Source: PBB1 sp040400875
Lineage (GTDB): Bacteria; Pseudomonadota; Gammaproteobacteria; Burkholderiales; Burkholderiaceae_C
DNA length: 28,482 bases
Reading direction: 5' to 3'
Assembly: GCA_040400875.1 (NCBI GenBank)
Contig: JBBAPK010000036.1
Span: forward strand, 1 to 28,482
The notes under the pieces are model-generated. The model searched no databases. It saw only the letters and a list, made by a program, of their open reading frames with translations, and had not been told where the DNA came from. The position numbers were made by a program, and so were the translations under genes. Below are positions 1-8,375 of this stretch, piece by piece (position 1 is the stretch's first letter; every line of letters starts with the position of its first letter).

Positions 1-2
1 CT

Positions 3-20
3 TCCGCTACGAACAGCGGA
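3..20 (-). terminator. Possible hairpin downstream of spt
   Basis: A 6-bp inverted repeat (TCCGCT / AGCGGA with a 6-nt loop) lies about 52 nt past the stop codon of the serine palmitoyltransferase gene. It could end minus operon A, but any T-run would lie beyond the window edge, so this is only a candidate. Nothing else is visible in bases 1-72. Confidence 0.2.
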
Positions 21-72
21 GTGCGAATATACATCGGAATCGGAAGAGATGTCAAACGTTTTTCTGGCTTGA

Positions 73-1278
73 TCAGGCGGCAATGGGGGACTGCAGACCA
101 CGAGCATGCGAAGCGAGTGCGGCAATGACATGACCTATGTCGCCCTCGCTATGAGCGGCACTGAGACTGATGCGTACCAGACTCAAGCCTGACGGAGTTG
201 CGGGTGGAATCATCAAATTGGTGTAGATGCCCGCATCGAACAAGTCTTGCCAGAGCGACTGCGCACCTGCGATCGAATCAAAAACCAACGCCATGACAGG
301 TGCAGGCGTGGGCGTTCCGAGCCGATAGCCCAGCGATGCCATTTCGCCGTACAAGCGCTCAGCATGACGCCACAGCTGGGCTCGCAGGTCACCTCCTTGA
401 AGAACCCGACGTAAAGCCTGATGCGTGGCCGCAATCACAGACGGCGCAGGAGACGCGGTAAATATGTAGGGGCGGCTCACCATGCGCAGCAGGTCCATCT
501 CAACGTGGCGGCCAATGCAAAAGCCCCCAACCCCGCCCAAGCTCTTCGAGAAGGTGCCTACGATGAAGTCGACGTCGTCTAGTAAACCCAATTCTTCGCA
601 TAGCCCCAGCCCCCGCGGACCGAAAAGACCAAAAGAGTGCGCTTCATCAACCAGTAACCAAGCGCCATGCCGTTTTTTTATTTCGACAATTTCACGCAGT
701 GGCGCACGGTCGCCCAGCGTGCTGTAAAGGCTTTCGACGACGATCAGGGCGCGGCTTGCATCTTCTCCTAAGCGCGATAGGCGTCGGTCCAGATTTTCTG
801 GGTCGTTGTGACGAAAACGGATCGTGGTCGCGTCACTCAGCCGGCAACCGTCGTGAATGCAAGCGTGGCTGTCGGCGTCAATCAGAAGATAGTCGCCCTC
901 TGCGGCCAATGCGGAAATGGCGCCAAGGTTGGCTTGGTAGCCGGTAGAAAAAACGATGCAGGCTGGCCACGCAAACGCATCGGCAAGTTCTTGCTCGAGC
1001 GCGCGGTGGCCAGCGTAGTTACCGCTGGCCATTCGAGAGCCTGTGGTTCCGGTGCCCAGAGCCTCGATCGCAGAAATCGCAGCCGCACAGCAGCCCGGGT
1101 CATAGGTCAGGCCCAGATAGTTGTTGGTGCCAGCAAGGATCATTCGCCGACCATCGATGGAGGCAGAGGTGGCGGAATGGATTTCATCCATCGGCGTGGC
1201 AATGGGCGCGACCCGCCCACTGCCGGCAAGACCCGCTTGACGCGCTCTTTGCACGGCGAACTTGTCGAGAAGACTCAT
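73..1278 (-). CDS. spt: Serine palmitoyltransferase (alpha-oxoamine synthase)
   Basis: This 401-aa PLP enzyme is predicted to condense L-serine with an acyl thioester to give 3-ketosphinganine, the first step of sphingolipid synthesis, in the cytoplasm. Visible landmarks are the GTGTTGSR glycine-rich stretch near residues 76-82, the cofactor-stacking His138, the DEAH segment (211-214) and the Schiff-base Lys245 in GTFSKSLGG. Length fits the alpha-oxoamine synthase family, which also includes BioF and KBL. Context separates it from BioF: there are no bio genes, and its ATG overlaps the stop of a carrier-protein gene by 4 bp, as expected if it takes its acyl chain from an acyl-ACP. The spt-acp-acyl-ACP synthetase arrangement is known from Caulobacter. 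It is the last gene of minus operon A. Confidence 0.9.
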   Translation of the reverse strand: MSLLDKFAVQRARQAGLAGSGRVAPIATPMDEIHSATSASIDGRRMILAGTNNYLGLTYDPGCCAAAISAIEALGTGTTGSRMASGNYAGHRALEQELADAFAWPACIVFSTGYQANLGAISALAAEGDYLLIDADSHACIHDGCRLSDATTIRFRHNDPENLDRRLSRLGEDASRALIVVESLYSTLGDRAPLREIVEIKKRHGAWLLVDEAHSFGLFGPRGLGLCEELGLLDDVDFIVGTFSKSLGGVGGFCIGRHVEMDLLRMVSRPYIFTASPAPSVIAATHQALRRVLQGGDLRAQLWRHAERLYGEMASLGYRLGTPTPAPVMALVFDSIAGAQSLWQDLFDAGIYTNLMIPPATPSGLSLVRISLSAAHSEGDIGHVIAALASHARGLQSPIAA

Positions 1279-1568
1279 CTCAGGCCTTGCTTCAAAACCG
1301 CAATCCCCGCGGTGAGCTCGTTGATCGTCCTCGCATGAGCTGTAGTCTCGACAGGAATGGAAAGGTCCAGCCGGTCTTCGATCTCCATGACCAAGTCCAT
1401 GACTTCAGCAGAGTCAAGGTCAGCTTCTTGAGCGAGGTCTGCATTCCCGTCCAGGCCAACTGCACTGGGGCGGATCGTCGCAAGGGCCTCGCGAATCACT
1501 GACTCGATCGACTCACTCGAGCCGATCAAGTCAGCACCCACAACGGACAGTTTGGGCCCTGCACTCAC
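1275..1568 (-). CDS. acpR: Acyl carrier protein for sphingolipid synthesis
   Basis: A 97-aa acyl carrier protein. The phosphopantetheine attachment site is Ser53 in DLDSAEVMDL, followed by the acidic helix MEIEDRLDLSIP typical of ACPs. In Caulobacter the equivalent protein (AcpR) carries the fatty acid that serine palmitoyltransferase uses. I place the start at a GTG whose GTGA overlaps the stop codon of the upstream acyl-ACP synthetase by 4 bp; the reading frame stays open further upstream but then lies inside the ligase gene. The stop overlaps the ATG of spt by 4 bp, so ligase, carrier and SPT are translated as a coupled trio. Ala follows the active Ser where Leu is usual (DSA rather than DSL), which fits a specialised rather than a housekeeping ACP. 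Confidence 0.85.
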   Translation of the reverse strand: MSAGPKLSVVGADLIGSSESIESVIREALATIRPSAVGLDGNADLAQEADLDSAEVMDLVMEIEDRLDLSIPVETTAHARTINELTAGIAVLKQGLR

Positions 1569-3355
1569 GAGGCGACTCTCACGGCCTCCACCCGTTCGCG
1601 CCTGCCTTGGCTGGCGAAACGACCCTTCACGGCCTCTGCGGCTTGCGATCCTACTCGCTCGATGTACTCCTTGCGCGCCGCACTGCGGGAAAGTTTTCCT
1701 GAGGAAGTTCGAGGCAAGGTGTGTGGGGCCACCAGTTCGACCAGGCAATGAATCCCGAACTCAGCGAGGATCACTTGGTGCAGTCTCTCGGACAGCCTGA
1801 GCAGTTTGCGCGGGTCTGGCTCACGGCACTGGACGACCAGTACCGCAACCTCTTCGCCATGTTCATCGATGATCGAAAATGCAGAGGCGTCAGTGGGGCG
1901 CACCTCAGGTTCCTGCTCTGCTAGGTACTCAAGGTCCTGCGGCCAGATGTTTCGGCCCTTAATGATCATCAGGTCCTTGGCTCGCCCGGTGATGTAAACG
2001 ACACCATCAACCCTGTAGCCGATATCACCCGTGTCGAGCCATCCATCAGCCGAAAGCACCTCGCGGGACGCCACCACATTGCCGAAGTAGCCGGACATGA
2101 TGCTGGGCCCGCGCAAGTGAATTCGACCGCAGTGCCGATCTGGCAAGGGCAGCCCGCCCCCGTCAAGGATTTCCATTTCATAGCCTGGCAACGGACGCCC
2201 GCAGCCAACAAACGCTCTGCCCTTCGTCGCCAAGGCGCTCTCAATGAGCGGGGTGGCCTGCCCGTCGCGGGCCAACTTGTCGATGTCGACGACATCAATT
2301 GCAGCCCCGCCACCCACCTGCGCGAAGCTGACAGCCAACGAACATTCCGCCATGCCGTAGCAAGGAAGAAAGGCTTTTGGATTGAAACCGGCGGGCGCGA
2401 GAGCGGCGGCGAACTCAGCCAAGGCTTCAGGATGAATCATTTCAGCCCCGACACCGGCAACACGCCAGGCCGAGAGATCCAGATCTTGCGAGTCCGAAGC
2501 TCGCAACCGCCTAGAACACAGGGTGTAGCCAAAGGGCGGACTGAACGAGACCGTGGCGCGATTCATCGACATCAGCTTGAGCCAAAGCCGCGGCCGCATC
2601 GCGAAATCCCTCGTCGGAAGGTAGTCGACTGAGCGTTGGGTAGCCACGCAACCCAACACTATTCCGACCAGCCCCATGTCATGGTAAAACGGCAGCCAGG
2701 AGCAGAAGCGATCTTCGGGTGTCAAGCAGAAACCATGGTTGAAGATCGCATTCAGGTTGGCCATGACCGCTGATTGCGAAATCATGGTTCCTCGTGGAAA
2801 CCGCGTGCTTCCGGAGGTGTACTGAAGGTAGGCCAATTCGCTGGGCAAAGGCGAAGATGACAACTCGCTGACGCTGTCGAGTTCCAAGAACTCTTCGAGG
2901 GTGCCGGCCAAAGCCATAGGCAATCCATCGCTGGCCTCGCGAAGGAAACTGACAAACTCCGCAGGAGCAAATGCGGCCACTGCCACGCAGTCTCGCAACA
3001 GCTGCCGCAGATGGCGGATGTAGGCTTCCCGCCCACCCAAGTGGACAGATGCAGGCAGCGGCACCGGAACCAGTCCGGCGTACTGGCAGGCGTAGAACAT
3101 CACCACAAAATCCGGATGAGTGTGAGCGACCAGTGCCAAGCGCTGCCCGTGGCCCAGAGGGGCCAGATGCAAAGCCATCTCGAGCGCGCGCGACCGCAAA
3201 TCTCGGTAGGGCAGCGAAGCAACCAGCTTGCCTCTGCCGTCGTAGTAGTTGAACCCCGATTCGCCTTGGGCGGCGTAATCCAAAGCATCGGCCAGGGTCT
3301 CAAAGTCTGCGCTTCGCAGTGCAATCCCGCTCAGGCTTGGAGTCGGACAGGCCAC
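1565..3355 (-). CDS. aasR: Acyl-ACP synthetase / fatty acyl-AMP ligase, sphingolipid type
   Basis: About 596 aa, an ANL-superfamily adenylating enzyme predicted to activate a fatty acid as acyl-AMP and load it onto the adjacent ACP. Motifs seen are YTSGST (about 179-184), CYGMAECSLAVSF, GWLDTGDIGY, GRAKDLMIIKGRN and the catalytic-lysine motif TSSGKLSR. SGSTRFPRG replaces the common SGSTGxPKG. I chose a GTG start at 3355 because an AGGAGG lies 8 nt upstream and the resulting N-terminus begins just before the conserved region. An ATG at 3484 is in frame but sits inside a likely promoter. The gene overlaps acpR by 4 bp. The counterpart in Caulobacter is AasR (CC_1165). Which chain length is used cannot be read from the sequence. 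Confidence 0.85.
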   Translation of the reverse strand: MACPTPSLSGIALRSADFETLADALDYAAQGESGFNYYDGRGKLVASLPYRDLRSRALEMALHLAPLGHGQRLALVAHTHPDFVVMFYACQYAGLVPVPLPASVHLGGREAYIRHLRQLLRDCVAVAAFAPAEFVSFLREASDGLPMALAGTLEEFLELDSVSELSSSPLPSELAYLQYTSGSTRFPRGTMISQSAVMANLNAIFNHGFCLTPEDRFCSWLPFYHDMGLVGIVLGCVATQRSVDYLPTRDFAMRPRLWLKLMSMNRATVSFSPPFGYTLCSRRLRASDSQDLDLSAWRVAGVGAEMIHPEALAEFAAALAPAGFNPKAFLPCYGMAECSLAVSFAQVGGGAAIDVVDIDKLARDGQATPLIESALATKGRAFVGCGRPLPGYEMEILDGGGLPLPDRHCGRIHLRGPSIMSGYFGNVVASREVLSADGWLDTGDIGYRVDGVVYITGRAKDLMIIKGRNIWPQDLEYLAEQEPEVRPTDASAFSIIDEHGEEVAVLVVQCREPDPRKLLRLSERLHQVILAEFGIHCLVELVAPHTLPRTSSGKLSRSAARKEYIERVGSQAAEAVKGRFASQGRRERVEAVRVAS

Positions 3356-3363
3356 CAACGACG

Positions 3364-3369
3364 CCTCCT
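3364..3369 (-). promoter_or_regulatory. Shine-Dalgarno AGGAGG deciding the aasR start
   Basis: A perfect AGGAGG is separated by 8 nt from the in-frame GTG at 3355 and by 5 nt from an in-frame TTG at 3358. It supports a start about 43 codons downstream of the longest possible one. Confidence 0.6.
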
Positions 3370-3460
3370 CACTCAAGGCGAGGGTCCCTTCAACCGTGCT
3401 GAGATCACAAACAAGTTTTTCACCCACACTGGACCTTTTGCAAAACAGACACCATCCCAA

Positions 3461-3489
3461 AATGTAATTTGTGTGCCCGCGCACTGCAA
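3461..3489 (-). promoter_or_regulatory. Candidate sigma-70 promoter for aasR-acpR-spt
   Basis: TTGCAG at 3484-3489 (-35) and TACATT at 3461-3466 (-10) are separated by exactly 17 bp on the minus strand. It lies in the 203-bp gap (3356-3558) between the two ligase genes, which otherwise holds nothing I can identify. It would let the ACP-SPT trio be transcribed independently of the P450 and the first ligase. Not verified. Confidence 0.4.
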
Positions 3490-3558
3490 CAGAACTGTCA
3501 CGTAAAAATTAGGGCTGGAGTCTACCAACCGCGCCCTGAAAACGCGCTGGCGTGTTGT

Positions 3559-5517
3559 TCACGAGGAACGGTTCAGAAACTCGGCCAGCTGCTCAAGGGT
3601 CGGGTAATCAAAAAGATCAGCCACATCAACGCGTTGTGGAAATTCGCGCTCTATGGCTTCGTGGATGCGAGCCAGGGTCAGCGAGTTCAGATTGATCTCG
3701 AGCAAATTGGTCTGGGGCGTCAGTTCTCGGTCCGTGACAAACACGGCACAGGCCTCCAGTAGGCGCCGTACCGTCGTGGTCGCCTCGCCTTGGCGCGGCT
3801 GCTCAGCGCCATCCGATCGAAGCAAAGGCTCCAACTCGGCCAGCACATCTTCAAATTCGCCCTGTTCGAAGGCTTGAGCGAGCACATAACGCTGCACCTT
3901 GCCGCTGCTGGTCTTGGGAATTTGCCTGACCGGGACCACATGCGTGGCCTGCAAGCCCGTGTGATGAAGGATCTTTCGGCGAAGCTCGAGCACCTTCGGA
4001 ACGAAATCGTTGAGATCGCCGCGGTGAATGACGAACAGCGCCAGTTCTTCAGCATCTGCTGCCAAGGCGCACACGCTGGCTGCTGCCACGCGATTAGCTT
4101 CGATACCGGCCACTTGTTCGGCAACGCGCTCCAGATCTTGCGGGTAGTGGTTCTGGCCATTGACGATCACCAGGTCCTTGGCGCGGCCGGTGACAACCAA
4201 CTGCCCGCCCCACATCAGACCCAGATCGCCTGTATCCAACCAGCCTTCGGGGGAAATGCACTCGCCGGTTTTTGTTTCGTCGCGGTAATAGCCGCGTGTG
4301 ACGTTTTCGCCACGTATCTGTACGCGACCGAGCGCTTGTTGACCAAGATCCTCACCGCTCTCGTCGGATATCCGCACTTCGGTGCCCGGCACCGGCCAGC
4401 CCAGTTTCACGAATTCGGCCGCATCTTCAGCTTCGGATGGAACTGCCGTCACCCGCGCGCCCACGCTCGAGCCAGAACGCGGCAAATGAAGGGTCTCCAG
4501 GGCACTTCCAGGGAGAGGAAAACTGACTGCAAGGCTGGCCTCGGCCAAACCGTACACCGCGAACATGCAATTCGGCTTCAGCCCGTGAGGCTCCATCGCC
4601 TTCACAAATCGACGGGCCAAATCGGCAGAGATGGGTTCAGCCCCGTTGAATATCAGCCTGACGCAGGAAAGGTCCAGTCCTTCTGGCCGCTTCAGCGCGT
4701 ACTGCTTCAGGTAGTGCTGATAACCAAAGTTGGGAGAACAAAGCACCGTGGCTTTTCGCCGGCTGGCTTGTTCCAGCCACATCAAGGGGCGCCGTGCGAA
4801 CAAATCGGTTCGCATGAGCAGATGGCTCACGCCGCAGGCGACCATGTTGAGATGAAAACCAATCAGCCCCATGTCGTGCGAGAGCGGCATCCAGCTCAGC
4901 GCCACATCGCGGTCCGAAAAGGCCGCCGCTTGTCGGATCGAGCGGATGTTCGCTGCCAGATTTTGGTGGGTCAACAGCACGCCCTTGGGGTCGCCGGTCG
5001 AGCCCGATGAATACTGGATAAAGGCCAGATCCTCGGCCTGAGACTCCCATGGCCGCCCGGGCTGCGCACCGAGGTCCAGGCTGCCGGGGATCATCGCGCA
5101 CTCGCGCAGTCGCTGCCCTTCGGCACCAAGCCCGTGCGCTTCGATGAATCCGTCGAGCCGCTCCAGCGCAGCAGCGTCGATGTAGACAGAAGCACTGTCG
5201 AATTGCGCAAACACTCGAAACAACTTGCGCCGTTGCTCATCGCTACTGATAGGAGCGAGCGGCACCGGCACCATGCCCCCGAGCACGCAGGCCCAGAACA
5301 TTTCAAGGAAGCGCTCGTTGTCCGCCACGCACAAGACCATCGCATCGCCGGGACGAAGGCCGCGGCACTGCAACGCGCCCAAGAGGCTCAGTGCACGCTG
5401 GCGCAACCGAGCGAAGCTCAGAACGCGTTGCTCGTCATCGCCGTCGATGAAGGTGATGTGGCGGTCTTCGCGGGCGCCCTCGTTCAGCAGGGAGCGCAAG
5501 GTTTCGAATTTCGGCAT
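3559..5517 (-). CDS. Fatty acyl-AMP ligase fused to a C-terminal carrier domain
   Basis: 652 aa. Residues 1-575 or so form an acyl-AMP ligase with YSSGSTGDPKG (169-179), VYGLAEASLAVSFP, GWLDTGDLG, GRAKDLVIVNGQNHYPQDLE and TSSGKVQR. The last 75-80 residues form a carrier domain with the probable phosphopantetheine Ser612 in INLNSLTLARI. The protein can therefore adenylate a fatty acid and load it on itself, as in the starter modules of lipopeptide and polyketide pathways. In this setting it may supply the second acyl chain for ceramide synthase or present the chain to the P450 encoded 7 bp upstream. A secondary metabolite role is the alternative. No clear ribosome binding site precedes the ATG, which suggests coupling to the P450 gene. 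Confidence 0.85.
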   Translation of the reverse strand: MPKFETLRSLLNEGAREDRHITFIDGDDEQRVLSFARLRQRALSLLGALQCRGLRPGDAMVLCVADNERFLEMFWACVLGGMVPVPLAPISSDEQRRKLFRVFAQFDSASVYIDAAALERLDGFIEAHGLGAEGQRLRECAMIPGSLDLGAQPGRPWESQAEDLAFIQYSSGSTGDPKGVLLTHQNLAANIRSIRQAAAFSDRDVALSWMPLSHDMGLIGFHLNMVACGVSHLLMRTDLFARRPLMWLEQASRRKATVLCSPNFGYQHYLKQYALKRPEGLDLSCVRLIFNGAEPISADLARRFVKAMEPHGLKPNCMFAVYGLAEASLAVSFPLPGSALETLHLPRSGSSVGARVTAVPSEAEDAAEFVKLGWPVPGTEVRISDESGEDLGQQALGRVQIRGENVTRGYYRDETKTGECISPEGWLDTGDLGLMWGGQLVVTGRAKDLVIVNGQNHYPQDLERVAEQVAGIEANRVAAASVCALAADAEELALFVIHRGDLNDFVPKVLELRRKILHHTGLQATHVVPVRQIPKTSSGKVQRYVLAQAFEQGEFEDVLAELEPLLRSDGAEQPRQGEATTTVRRLLEACAVFVTDRELTPQTNLLEINLNSLTLARIHEAIEREFPQRVDVADLFDYPTLEQLAEFLNRSS

Positions 5518-5524
5518 GACGGGC

Positions 5525-6823
5525 TCAGCGCGCGGCCACGCGCATGAGCAAGTCGCGCTGCGTGCGCAAGTTGATCTGGAATTCTGGATTGGGCAGGTCG
5601 GCTCCCACGTAGCTCAGGCGGAACTCTCGGGCTATCAAACTCAGATGCGTTTTCATCTCGGCCATCGCGAACGAGGCGCCAATGCAGTACCTGGGGCCGG
5701 CTGAAAAAGGCAGAAATGCAAACCGGTGACGGGCTTCGACAGCCTCCGGCGCGAAACGACTGGGGTCGAACATCTCGGGTCGATCCCAGTGCGCAGGGTG
5801 CCGGTGCAGCAGATACGGACAGATGAAGATGTCCGTTCCGGCCGCCACGTGGTACCCGCTCAGTTCATCGTCGCCCAAGGCCCTTCGACTGAACAGCCAC
5901 ACTGGGGGGTACATGCGTAACGCTTCGAGCAACACCTGCTCCACGTAGGGGTCGTTCTCGGGCGGCTCCTCGCTGCCGGCCTTGGCCGACGTCGCACCGA
6001 CGATGGCCTGATGCAAACGCTCCTCGATCTCGACGTTTTGAGACAAGAGATACCAAGTCCAGTTGAGCGCGCTGGCGGTGGTTTCGTGACCGGCCACGAT
6101 CAGGGTCATGATCTCGTCAAGCAGCGCCCGCTCGGGCATCGCCTCGCCGGTGTCGCGGTCGCGCGCTTCCATCAGGGTCGACAAGATGTCCATCTCGATG
6201 CGTTGCTCGGCGCGTCGCGCGTCGATCATCGCTCGCACCAAATGCGTCAAGCCCCGAAATTTCGCGGCAAACGGGAGATCCCTTCGGGTCTCGCGTGTCA
6301 AGAGATCAAACGGGCTCGCGCCGTCGGCATCAACCAGTCGATCAAAGTCGGTGCTGAACAAGGCCCGCAAAACGACGTTCAGCGTCACTTCGCTGAGATC
6401 GCGCGTGAGGTTGATCGGATCGCCGCGGCTGGCGTGACCGGACCAGCGCTCCAACAAATCTTGGTTGGCCCGCAGTATCAATGCCGAGAAGCTGCGTATG
6501 ACCTGGCCCTGGAAAGCCGGCTGAGTCATGCGCCGCTGACGTGACCAGAATTCGCCTTCGCTCACGATCAAGCCGTTGCCCAGCAGCAAGCGGACCCGCT
6601 CCAAACCCACGCCCTTGACGTAGTTGGCCCGATTGGTGAGCAAGACATGCCGAAGGTCGTCGGCGTTGTGAATCACCAGACCGTCACCGGGCCGGCTCTC
6701 GGATGGCACGCGGCAGATGTCTCCGTGCTGCTTCAACCATCCCTGCAGCCGCGGCAGACTTTCGTCGTTGGCGTCGAGGTCGTAGCGCTCCTGTGGGCCG
6801 GGGGCCAGCAGATCGTGAACCAT
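5525..6823 (-). CDS. Cytochrome P450
   Basis: 432 aa from the ATG at 6823; a TTG 27 nt further upstream is in frame but has no ribosome binding site. Conserved parts are the I-helix oxygen-binding AGHETTA, the K-helix EALRMYPP (ExxR), and the haem-binding FSAGPRYCIG with its cysteine ligand. Length and motifs fit a soluble class I bacterial P450 that needs separate redox partners; none is encoded in the window. It is the first gene of minus operon A and is followed after 7 bp by the FAAL-carrier gene, so its substrate may be a carrier-bound fatty acid or the sphingoid chain, by hydroxylation. The substrate is inferred from the neighbours only. Confidence 0.9.
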   Translation of the reverse strand: MVHDLLAPGPQERYDLDANDESLPRLQGWLKQHGDICRVPSESRPGDGLVIHNADDLRHVLLTNRANYVKGVGLERVRLLLGNGLIVSEGEFWSRQRRMTQPAFQGQVIRSFSALILRANQDLLERWSGHASRGDPINLTRDLSEVTLNVVLRALFSTDFDRLVDADGASPFDLLTRETRRDLPFAAKFRGLTHLVRAMIDARRAEQRIEMDILSTLMEARDRDTGEAMPERALLDEIMTLIVAGHETTASALNWTWYLLSQNVEIEERLHQAIVGATSAKAGSEEPPENDPYVEQVLLEALRMYPPVWLFSRRALGDDELSGYHVAAGTDIFICPYLLHRHPAHWDRPEMFDPSRFAPEAVEARHRFAFLPFSAGPRYCIGASFAMAEMKTHLSLIAREFRLSYVGADLPNPEFQINLRTQRDLLMRVAAR

Positions 6824-6855
6824 AATCTTCGGTCTGATTTCGAACCTCAAATTGT

Positions 6856-6874
6856 GTCACGCGCAAGTCACGCG
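6856..6874. repeat. Direct repeat GTCACGCG, 11-bp period, candidate operator
   Basis: Two perfect copies of GTCACGCG start at 6856 and 6867 and are separated by CAA. They fill much of the 59-bp gap between the divergently transcribed P450 and PPTase genes. The 11-bp period puts both copies on the same face of the helix, as expected for an activator or repressor binding side by side. No regulator gene is visible in the window. Confidence 0.35.
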
Positions 6875-6882
6875 TCGCCTCC

Positions 6883-7611
6883 ATGACCGTCACGGTTTTG
6901 ATCACCTCCGACCTCGTTCCATCGCCGGTGCTCGAAGCCCAATGGCTTGCTCAGCTTCCTGACGTGCGGCAAGCCGAAATCGCTGGCTGGCCAGATGCGA
7001 GTGCACGTCGGCACACACTTTTGGGCAGCAGACTGCTGGCAGAAGGGCTGCGGCGACTGGGATACACGGGCAACCCACTGTCATCGCTGCGTCACCCCCG
7101 TCTTGGTCGTCCGACGATGGATCTGCCGGTCGATTTCAGCGTGTCGCACTGCGAGGGCCTGATCCTGTGTGCCCTTTCCACGGCCGGCCCCGTCGGTATC
7201 GATGCCGAGAAGGTGGATGGCGTGAAGGCTGGAGAATTCCAGCTTTACCTCAATGAGGCCGAACGCGCGTGGGCCGGCCACAGCGTGCGGCGCTTTTATT
7301 CGGTGTGGACGCGCAAGGAGGCGGTCGCCAAGGCCGCGGGCTCAGGAGGCCTGCGCGATCTGGCTGGCGTCGACACCACATCAGCAAGACACCGAGCCAT
7401 GTTCAATGGTCGCCTCTGGCGCACGTCCAGGGTACCTGTGGGGCGAGGCCACATGGCCCATCTGGCGCTGGCCGACGTGGCCGCCAGCCTTTGCATCGAT
7501 CACATCAGCGCGCAGACTCTTGAAGGTGCCGATCTGCCCACCGAGCGCACTCACCCCCCAGCGCCCTGCCCCGTGCCCGTCGTTGTTCGCGCCTCTCTTA
7601 ACCTGTCCTGA
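6883..7611 (+). CDS. 4'-phosphopantetheinyl transferase, Sfp type
   Basis: 242 aa. Transfers the phosphopantetheine arm of CoA to the active serine of carrier proteins. The family motifs are visible: FSVSHC (85-90), the metal-binding GIDAE (105-109, where GIDVE is commoner) and WTRKEAVAK (142-150). It is divergent from the P450-FAAL-ACP operon, so its likely clients are AcpR and the carrier domain of the FAAL fusion. It is followed after 8 bp by a nucleotidyltransferase gene. The length and WxxKEA motif point to the Sfp/AcpT group rather than the short AcpS group. Confidence 0.88.
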   Translation: MTVTVLITSDLVPSPVLEAQWLAQLPDVRQAEIAGWPDASARRHTLLGSRLLAEGLRRLGYTGNPLSSLRHPRLGRPTMDLPVDFSVSHCEGLILCALSTAGPVGIDAEKVDGVKAGEFQLYLNEAERAWAGHSVRRFYSVWTRKEAVAKAAGSGGLRDLAGVDTTSARHRAMFNGRLWRTSRVPVGRGHMAHLALADVAASLCIDHISAQTLEGADLPTERTHPPAPCPVPVVVRASLNLS

Positions 7612-7619
7612 AAGCTCAC

Positions 7620-8363
7620 ATGTCCAGACCCCAACGCGCCTTGATCCTCGGCGCTGGCCAAGGCAGCCGGCTTTTGCCGCTGACCGAGCGCATGCCCAAG
7701 TGCCTCCTTGATATTTGCGGGCGCAGCATGCTCAAGTGGCAGTTGCGCGGCCTGAGCGATGCAGGCGTCGGCGAGGCCGTGGTCGTGACCGGTTTTCATC
7801 CCGAACTGGTGGAAGCCGAACTGCAGCGGGTCACGCCAAAGAACATGACCGTGCGCACGCTCTACAACCCGTTCTACAAGCTCGCTGACAACCTGGCGAG
7901 TTGCTGGATGGCACGAGCCGAATTGCAAGGCCCCTGCCTCATCCTCAACGGAGACACGCTGTTCGAGCCGGCCATCGCCAGCCGGCTGCTGGACGCCGAG
8001 ACGGCGCCGATCACCGTGACCATAGACCGCAAGCCCGACTACGACTCCGACGACATGAAGGTCGAGACCGCAGGCAACCGCCTGCGAGCCATCGGCAAGA
8101 AACTGCCCGCCGAAACCGTCAACGGCGAATCCATCGGCTTTCTGCGCTTTGAAGCAGCTGGCGCGGCGCTTTTCGTCGCAGAGCTCGAACGCACGATGCG
8201 CACGCCCGAGGGCCCGGCCCTTTGGTATCTCTCGGCGATCAACCGTCTGGCCCAGGGCGGCGCTGACATCCGCACCGTCTCGATCGAAGGCCTGCAATGG
8301 GGCGAACTCGACTTTCCCGATGACCTGATCCACGTGCGGTCATTGGCTGCAAACTGGCTCTAG
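7620..8363 (+). CDS. Sugar/alcohol-phosphate nucleotidyltransferase (LicC/IPCT-like)
   Basis: 247 aa with the GT-A type nucleotidyltransferase signature GAGQGSRLLPLTERMPKC (residues 11-28). The segment YNPFYKLADNLASCW and the later IGKKLP...GESIGF resemble CTP-dependent enzymes such as phosphocholine cytidylyltransferase (LicC) and inositol-1-phosphate cytidylyltransferase. LNGDTLFE carries the usual metal-binding aspartate. I infer that it makes a CDP-activated head-group alcohol; the alcohol is unknown. It follows the PPTase gene by 8 bp and converges on another nucleotidyltransferase gene 12 bp away, with no obvious terminator between. Confidence 0.75.
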   Translation: MSRPQRALILGAGQGSRLLPLTERMPKCLLDICGRSMLKWQLRGLSDAGVGEAVVVTGFHPELVEAELQRVTPKNMTVRTLYNPFYKLADNLASCWMARAELQGPCLILNGDTLFEPAIASRLLDAETAPITVTIDRKPDYDSDDMKVETAGNRLRAIGKKLPAETVNGESIGFLRFEAAGAALFVAELERTMRTPEGPALWYLSAINRLAQGGADIRTVSIEGLQWGELDFPDDLIHVRSLAANWL

Positions 8364-8375
8364 TGGTCACTGCGC

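Noticed and set aside
73..1278. 8-amino-7-oxononanoate synthase (BioF)
   Set aside because: Same fold family, but there are no biotin genes nearby and the gene is coupled to a carrier protein and acyl-ACP synthetase as in sphingolipid clusters.
1569..1748. A longer start for the acyl carrier protein
   Set aside because: The extra 60 codons lie inside the ligase gene on the same strand and do not look like carrier protein; the GTGA overlap gives a normal length.
3356..3484. The ATG at 3484 as start of the aasR gene
   Set aside because: It lies inside the best promoter in the gap and lacks a ribosome binding site, while a GTG with a good AGGAGG fits the family N-terminus.
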